Assembly (NCBI RefSeq): GCF_900343145.1
Contig: NZ_LT996886.1
Coordinates: forward strand, 1,426,001-1,490,000
Direction of reading: 5' to 3'
Source of the DNA: Tessaracoccus timonensis
GTDB lineage: Bacteria; Actinomycetota; Actinomycetes; Propionibacteriales; Propionibacteriaceae
DNA length: 64,000 nt
The notes beneath the pieces were generated by a model, which saw only the letters and a program-made list of their open reading frames with translations, was not told where the DNA came from and made no database searches. Each line of letters starts with the position of its first letter. The stretch's first letter is position 1. The position numbers were made by a program, and so were the translations under genes. Below are positions 59,429-64,000 of the stretch, piece after piece.

Positions 59429-61564
59429 ATGAAGGCTTTCTCTCGTCGACACGTCATCATCGGCGCTGGACTCGCCGCAGCAGCGGTGTACCTTCCCGCG
59501 ATCGCGCGAGCGGACACCACGGCCCCGCCCCAATTCACGGTGCAAGATCTCGGGCCCATCCCCCTCGAATCGTTGCCCACCTACGCGCAGGACTACCGTC
59601 AGTTGCCCGAAGGGCCCAGAGGGGTCTTCGTGGTGAACGGCACACCCATCCGGGTGGTGCTCTTCAATCCGTTCACCCTGGAGATCGAGTGGGACATCGC
59701 CCTTCCCGGATCCAGCGGAGGATCGTGGGCGGTCAAGATCGGCGTGGACGGGACCGTCTACGTCGGTACCTGGGGTGCCGGCCAACTGTGGAGGAAGCGC
59801 CCGACCGATGCCGAGTTCGTCCTCATGGGGCGTCCCGACCGCGTGTCGTACATCTGGGCCATGGACGTCGATGATCAGGACAACGTCTATCTCGGCACCT
59901 TCCTAAGCTCGACCGAGGATGGGCACCTCTTCTCCTGGAACGAGCGGGACGGCTTCCGGGACTACGGCGTTCCCGTGCCCGGGGCTGCGTACGTCCGCGG
60001 GATCGCACACCACGAGGGCACGGTGTACGCCGGCACGTTCCCGGTGAACGACATCGTGGCGGTGGACGTGGCCACGGGCGAGATGCAGTCCCTACCGCCC
60101 TTCAAGCGTCCGATGCGCGAGAACCAAGGCCTCCGCGTGACGGACGGCGTGTTGTGGGCGCACGTCTCCGGGGCGGCCACGATCGCCTTCGACATTGAGA
60201 GCCAGACGTGGCTCCCGGTCGATGTCCCCGGATTCGGACGCGGGCTCTCCAACACTGGTCCGGATGGGCGGGTGTACACCGACTCCTACACGCTCATGGC
60301 CATCGTGGCCGTCGACCCCGTGACCGGGGAGTATGAGTCCGTGGGGACGAAACCCGGGGGTGAGACGTTCGCGATCGAGTGGCTCACGAGCGACGACGGG
60401 GAGCGGCGGCTCTTCTGCATGCAGGCGAGTGGGCAGCTCCTGTCCTACGCCATCGGGGAAGACGGTCTCACCGTGCAGAACCTTCCGAACGTTCCCGGGC
60501 AGTTGGCGGATCCCGCTCAGATCGCGGAAGGCCCGTCGGGCGAGATTTGGGCGTCATCGATGATGATCCGCAACTACGTGCCGTTCGACGTGACCTCCGA
60601 TGAGTGGGGTGACCAGATCATGGCCATGGGTCAGGGTGACTCAATGATCGCGATCGGTGACGATCTGTGGGTGGGGTCATACTCCGGCGCCCAGATCTTC
60701 CGCTACCGCATCTCCGATCCCGTCGAAGAGGGAGTCAACCCCGAGCTCGTCTTCGCGCTGAGCACGGTGGACCAGGACCGGGTGGCCAACATGCAGGTTG
60801 CAGACGGCCGGCTGCTGGTGGGCACGATTCCGGGCTACGGGAAGAACGGCGGCGCGCTGGCCATCCACGACTTGGCCACGGGGGAGACGAGCACGTTCCG
60901 AAACGTCATCCAGGACCACTCGGTCGTCGGCGTCATGGGCCATGAGGGAAGGGTGTTCGTGGGCACCTCTGTGCACGGCGGGCTCGGCATCGATCCACCT
61001 CCCGGCGACGGTGTGCTCGCCGAGGTGGACCCGTCCACGGGTGAGGTGCTCCGACAGGTGGTGCCGGTGCCTGGGCAGAAGGGCGTGCGTGAGATCGTGG
61101 TGGGTCCCGACGGCGGGCTGTGGGGCTTGGCCGGGGGCGAGCTGTTCCGCGCCGACCTCGAGACCTTGGCAGTGGAGATCAAGGCGTCCGTGAATCCCGT
61201 CAACTGGGACGGCATCGTCTCGTACTGGACTGCGGGTTCGCTGGAGGTCAACCCCATCACTGGCCAGCTGACCGGCGTTGCCGGGTTCAACCGTGACATG
61301 GTCGTGTTCACGTACGACATCGACGATGGGCGGTTGGAGATCCTCGCGACCGGGGCGCGCCACGAGTTCGCGCAGCACTCGAGCGGAGATCTCTACTGGC
61401 TCGAGGGGAACCATCTCATGCGTGGCCAGCTGGATCGGCCGTCCGCACCTGAAACCGACCCCAACCATCCCGGCCATGGCAGGGGGCGGCACAACCCGCA
61501 TCGGCCTGGGAGTGGCAATCCGGGCAAGGGTAACCCCGGGAAGCCCGGGTCAGGCAAGGGGTGA
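59429..61564 (+). CDS. Tat-exported beta-propeller protein A
   Basis: 711 residues from ATG 59429 ('tggag' 6-10 nt upstream). Twin-Arg signal 'FSRRHVIIGAGLAAAAVYLP', then a long repeat-rich body of propeller-like blades ('DGTVYVGTWGAGQLWRK', 'NVYLGTFLSSTEDGHLFSW', 'GTVYAGTFPVNDIVAVDV', 'GRVFVGTSVHGGLGIDPP'), and a low-complexity Gly/Pro/His/Lys tail ('NPGKGNPGKPGSGKG'). No lyase or hydrolase signature is recognised. It is a paralog of the convergent gene at 61674. As the last gene of the sugar-uptake operon it may bind or depolymerise a glycan at the surface (inference). Confidence 0.7.
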   Translation: MKAFSRRHVIIGAGLAAAAVYLPAIARADTTAPPQFTVQDLGPIPLESLPTYAQDYRQLPEGPRGVFVVNGTPIRVVLFNPFTLEIEWDIALPGSSGGSWAVKIGVDGTVYVGTWGAGQLWRKRPTDAEFVLMGRPDRVSYIWAMDVDDQDNVYLGTFLSSTEDGHLFSWNERDGFRDYGVPVPGAAYVRGIAHHEGTVYAGTFPVNDIVAVDVATGEMQSLPPFKRPMRENQGLRVTDGVLWAHVSGAATIAFDIESQTWLPVDVPGFGRGLSNTGPDGRVYTDSYTLMAIVAVDPVTGEYESVGTKPGGETFAIEWLTSDDGERRLFCMQASGQLLSYAIGEDGLTVQNLPNVPGQLADPAQIAEGPSGEIWASSMMIRNYVPFDVTSDEWGDQIMAMGQGDSMIAIGDDLWVGSYSGAQIFRYRISDPVEEGVNPELVFALSTVDQDRVANMQVADGRLLVGTIPGYGKNGGALAIHDLATGETSTFRNVIQDHSVVGVMGHEGRVFVGTSVHGGLGIDPPPGDGVLAEVDPSTGEVLRQVVPVPGQKGVREIVVGPDGGLWGLAGGELFRADLETLAVEIKASVNPVNWDGIVSYWTAGSLEVNPITGQLTGVAGFNRDMVVFTYDIDDGRLEILATGARHEFAQHSSGDLYWLEGNHLMRGQLDRPSAPETDPNHPGHGRGRHNPHRPGSGNPGKGNPGKPGSGKG

Positions 61565-61607
61565 CGCTAGGAGACCGCGGCCCTTGCGCGCGGCGTCATG
61601 ATTCGAA

Positions 61608-61647
61608 CAGTGGGGCGCCCCCTCCGATCGGAGGGGGCGCCCCACTG
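61608..61647. terminator. 40-bp perfect palindromic bidirectional terminator
   Basis: 61608-61627 and 61628-61647 are exact reverse complements, GC-rich, 'tcgttct' following. It lies between the convergent propeller genes. Confidence 0.75.
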
Positions 61648-61673
61648 TCGTTCTGCGTCGGCTCGGCGACCGG

Positions 61674-64000
61674 TCAGGGGGTCGTCGGAGCGAGCTTGAC
61701 AAGCGTCTCGCCTCGGGCGAAGAAGAGCTCGCCAGCCCTCGACTGGATGAGCACCTTGGCGCCCTTGGCGATCGCCTGCCTGCTCATCGTGGCCGGGTCG
61801 ACTTCGTAGACGGTCTCGCGAGCGAGCACGATCATCCGGCCGTCGGCAAGGAACTCGATGGAGCCACTCGCCCAGATGGAAGTGAAGGAATCCCAGTTCA
61901 CCGGCTCGAGCGTGGCCACCCGGAGCACCTGCTTCGTGGCGGGATCGAACTGGAAGAGCTTCCCCAGCGTGACGCACCAGACCGTGCCGTCGGGAGCGGT
62001 CCTCACCGCCGTGACGGTGCGCTCGCCCGGGATGGGCACTCCGTGCCAGGTCACGTTTCCGGTGCGATCCATGATGAAGAGTTCGCCCTCACTGGCCTTC
62101 GGCGGGGCGCCGAGGCCACCGTAGATGCCGGTGCCGCCGATGAATCCGTCATCGAGTGCATCGAGCGCGAGCACACTCTGGTCGGGAATGGGGTTGGTGA
62201 AGGTGTGCGTCAGGGTTTGGGTGTCGACCAGCGTGACGCCGCCGTCGTGGCGACCGTAGTCGGGGATGCTGCCCACCGCGAGGGTGGTGCCGTTCAGGGC
62301 GGCTGCGTGGGGTCGGTCCTGGCCCTGATCCTTCAGGCTCTCGTAGAGCCTCGGATTGGTGTCCGAGGCGGCCACGGAGGGATCGAAGACGCTGAGGTCG
62401 GCGCCCGGGTAGGTGCCGATGAAGAGCTTGTCACCCACGGTGATGAGATGCTCGGCCTGCCCGACGGTGGCCTTGAACTGCTCGGACTCGCCGGTGGCCG
62501 GATCGACGTCGGAGAGGCCGTCGGCATGCATGCCCCCGGCATAGATCCGGCCGTCCGGGCCCTCGCCGATTGTCGACAGCACCAGCGGGACACCCGGGAC
62601 GTTGGCCTCGACCGTGCACGAAGCCCCAGTGAACAGCCAAGTGACGCCGTTGAACGTCGTCGTGGCCAGCTCCATGTCCTTCTGATTCTTCTTGCCGTCC
62701 GAGGAGAGGTTGACCCATCCGAAGGCACGAACGCCGCCGGGCACCTGCGCGCCGGTGTCCTCGATCTTCTCATTGCGGAGGTTGTAGGCCATCAAGTGTC
62801 GGGATTCGAGGTCGGCGAAGTAGAGGTACTTGCCCTTCGCGTCCGGTGGAGAGACCTGCAAGGGCTGGGTGGTGCCGAGCGGCGTCCAGCGCTTCATGTC
62901 CTTGGTCACCAGGAGCGTGCTGCTCTGTTCGACGCGGACGAAGAGTCGGCCGGCTTCGTAGTTGAGGTCATACGCCTTGCCGGGCTCGCTCGCGTAGGGC
63001 TCGGGGAGCGGGATGTTCCATCGTTCTCCCGTCTCCGGGTCCAGGCCCATGACCGTCGGGTGGGTCTGGCTGAGGCCGACGTAGATGGTGCCGTCGGGGC
63101 TGGCGGCGATGGAGCGCGCATACTGCATGCCGTCCATCATCGGTCCGAAGTCCTTGGTCTCGCCCGTGGCCGGATCGTAGGAGAAGACCGATCCACTCGG
63201 ATAGGTGCCGCCATAGACCTTGCCGTCCGGGGCCAGGGTCAGGTTCCAGATGAACCCGTCCATGGGCACCGGTGTGCCCAGATCGGTGACCTCCAACGTC
63301 ACGGGGTCCACTCGGAGGAGACGCCCCGCGGACCAGCCGCCGATGTACACGTCGCCCTCTGGCGTGGCCACCTCTCCACAGGCACCCTGGATGCCCGGCA
63401 GCGGTGCTTGGCGGGATTCGCCCGTGTCGAGGTCGACCACCGCGATGGCGGAGTGCTTGCCCACGAGCGGCATGACCGAGTAGCTGTGCCCCTTGGCGGG
63501 GTGGTCACTGACGATCGCTCCACGCATGCTCGCGGCATTGCGCACCGGCGTGCCGAGGGATTCCTCGGCCCAGTGTTGCTCGACCTCCTCGAAGGAGACC
63601 TGGTCCCAGAGCGCCTCGCCGATGTTGTAGCCGCTCGAGTACAGGAGGATCTCCGCGGTGGCGGCGCCGTCGGGGGCGGTGGCCTGGTTGCTCACGAACT
63701 CCCACTGCGGCTGCCCGAGGTTCCAGTACTTGTCGGAACTGGTCAGCATCGTCCCGCGGGAGTCGAAGAACCGAAGGAGCATCATGGGCGATCCCGAGGT
63801 CGATTGCAGCGCCGCGGTGGCCACGTAGGAGGCTCCGGGTGTGACGGGCATCCTGGTCGAGCAGACACCGACGCTGGACGTCCGGGTGGTGTCGACGATC
63901 TTGAGGGCGGTGCTGCCGTCGAGGTCCTGTCCGGGCGCCAGCTCGCTCGAGGTGCCGAAGCACTTGCTCCAGCCCGGGATGGGTTGTTGGGCGGTGGGGG
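61674..64000 (-). CDS. secreted beta-propeller protein B with N-terminal carbohydrate-binding-like module (5' partial)
   Basis: The frame is open to the window edge, so the start is outside; ATG 63851 is internal. From the edge: 'IPGWSKCFGTSSELAPGQDL' and 'MPVTPGASYVATAALQSTSG' read as a jelly-roll carbohydrate-binding-like module (~residues 1-140). The ~580-residue propeller body that follows has blades like protein A ('GDVYIGGWSAGRLLRVDP', 'GKVYGGTYPSGSVFSYDP', 'GTIYVGLSQTHPTVMGLD', 'DDGFIGGTGIYGGLGAPP'). The 'PVNWD' region near the end ('ATLEPVNWDSFTSIWASGSI') matches 'ASVNPVNWDGIVSYWTAGSL' in protein A. Function is unknown; polysaccharide binding or lysis is the best guess. Confidence 0.7.
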   Translation of the reverse strand, partial: PTAQQPIPGWSKCFGTSSELAPGQDLDGSTALKIVDTTRTSSVGVCSTRMPVTPGASYVATAALQSTSGSPMMLLRFFDSRGTMLTSSDKYWNLGQPQWEFVSNQATAPDGAATAEILLYSSGYNIGEALWDQVSFEEVEQHWAEESLGTPVRNAASMRGAIVSDHPAKGHSYSVMPLVGKHSAIAVVDLDTGESRQAPLPGIQGACGEVATPEGDVYIGGWSAGRLLRVDPVTLEVTDLGTPVPMDGFIWNLTLAPDGKVYGGTYPSGSVFSYDPATGETKDFGPMMDGMQYARSIAASPDGTIYVGLSQTHPTVMGLDPETGERWNIPLPEPYASEPGKAYDLNYEAGRLFVRVEQSSTLLVTKDMKRWTPLGTTQPLQVSPPDAKGKYLYFADLESRHLMAYNLRNEKIEDTGAQVPGGVRAFGWVNLSSDGKKNQKDMELATTTFNGVTWLFTGASCTVEANVPGVPLVLSTIGEGPDGRIYAGGMHADGLSDVDPATGESEQFKATVGQAEHLITVGDKLFIGTYPGADLSVFDPSVAASDTNPRLYESLKDQGQDRPHAAALNGTTLAVGSIPDYGRHDGGVTLVDTQTLTHTFTNPIPDQSVLALDALDDGFIGGTGIYGGLGAPPKASEGELFIMDRTGNVTWHGVPIPGERTVTAVRTAPDGTVWCVTLGKLFQFDPATKQVLRVATLEPVNWDSFTSIWASGSIEFLADGRMIVLARETVYEVDPATMSRQAIAKGAKVLIQSRAGELFFARGETLVKLAPTTP

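Overview
This 64 kb window is high-GC actinobacterial chromosome. The clearest taxonomic marker is a complete methylmalonyl-CoA carboxytransferase (transcarboxylase) cluster at 39.3-43.0 kb: 5S, 12S, a small accessory protein and the 1.3S biotin subunit. This is the signature enzyme of propionic-acid fermentation, so the source is very probably a member of the Propionibacteriaceae (inference). A pyruvate carboxylase at 14.4-17.8 kb, CarD, senX3-regX3, a CIRCE-controlled groEL and many TANNNT-N6-8-ATG (leaderless-type) starts agree with this. No rRNA, tRNA or CRISPR array was found.

Layout. 0-2 kb: the end of a type VII-secretion-like (WXG-type) gene pair. 2-4 kb: a 42-bp tandem repeat, two CIRCE operators and groEL. 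4-9.3 kb: cutC, a Nudix hydrolase, a membrane protein with a frameshifted N-terminus, two toxin-antitoxin pairs (RHH-Doc and Phd-VapC) and dense dispersed palindromes. 9.3-18.8 kb: nagB, a cold-shock-domain gene with DUF3027, an LpqH-like lipoprotein, a purine permease, a GyrI-like protein, pyc and a two-gene lipoprotein/membrane-protein unit. 19-26.4 kb: a TRAP transporter operon (dctPQM) and a PadR-ABC-FtsX efflux operon. 26.4-35 kb: a DnaA-box trio, a 30-residue membrane protein, a secreted propeller-like protein, a large secreted nuclease, serC, nagA, a DtxR regulator, a methyltransferase and thioredoxin. 35-47.3 kb: a GH31 glucosidase, alanine dehydrogenase, transcarboxylase, an AI-2E family membrane protein, an SDR enzyme, gpmA and phoU. 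47.4-53.6 kb: senX3-regX3 with a PHO-box-like site, a lipoprotein, carD-ispD-ispF and two tandem membrane-anchored paralogs. 53.7-64 kb: a junction of two broken genes, then a carbohydrate-uptake island (LacI regulator, hydroxyacid dehydrogenase, binding protein, two permeases) with two paralogous secreted propeller proteins lying tail to tail. The second propeller gene runs off the window.

How the genes fit together. Pyruvate carboxylase and transcarboxylase are the two oxaloacetate-forming biotin enzymes feeding the Wood-Werkman cycle. nagA/nagB and GH31 supply sugars, and TRAP and ABC systems import organic acids and sugars. senX3-regX3-phoU is the phosphate-sensing unit.

The most unusual content is non-coding. 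(i) Four copies of an exactly 74-bp hairpin element, in two loci, have identical 16-bp arms and a conserved interior whose inner stem varies in sequence but keeps pairing. (ii) Near-identical 24-27-bp hairpins follow exactly the two genes that end in a biotinyl domain. (iii) Three DnaA-box-like 9-mers are phased at 12 bp. (iv) A REP-like palindrome family fills most large intergenic gaps and even supplies stop codons. These are observations from sequence; their functions are inferred and untested.
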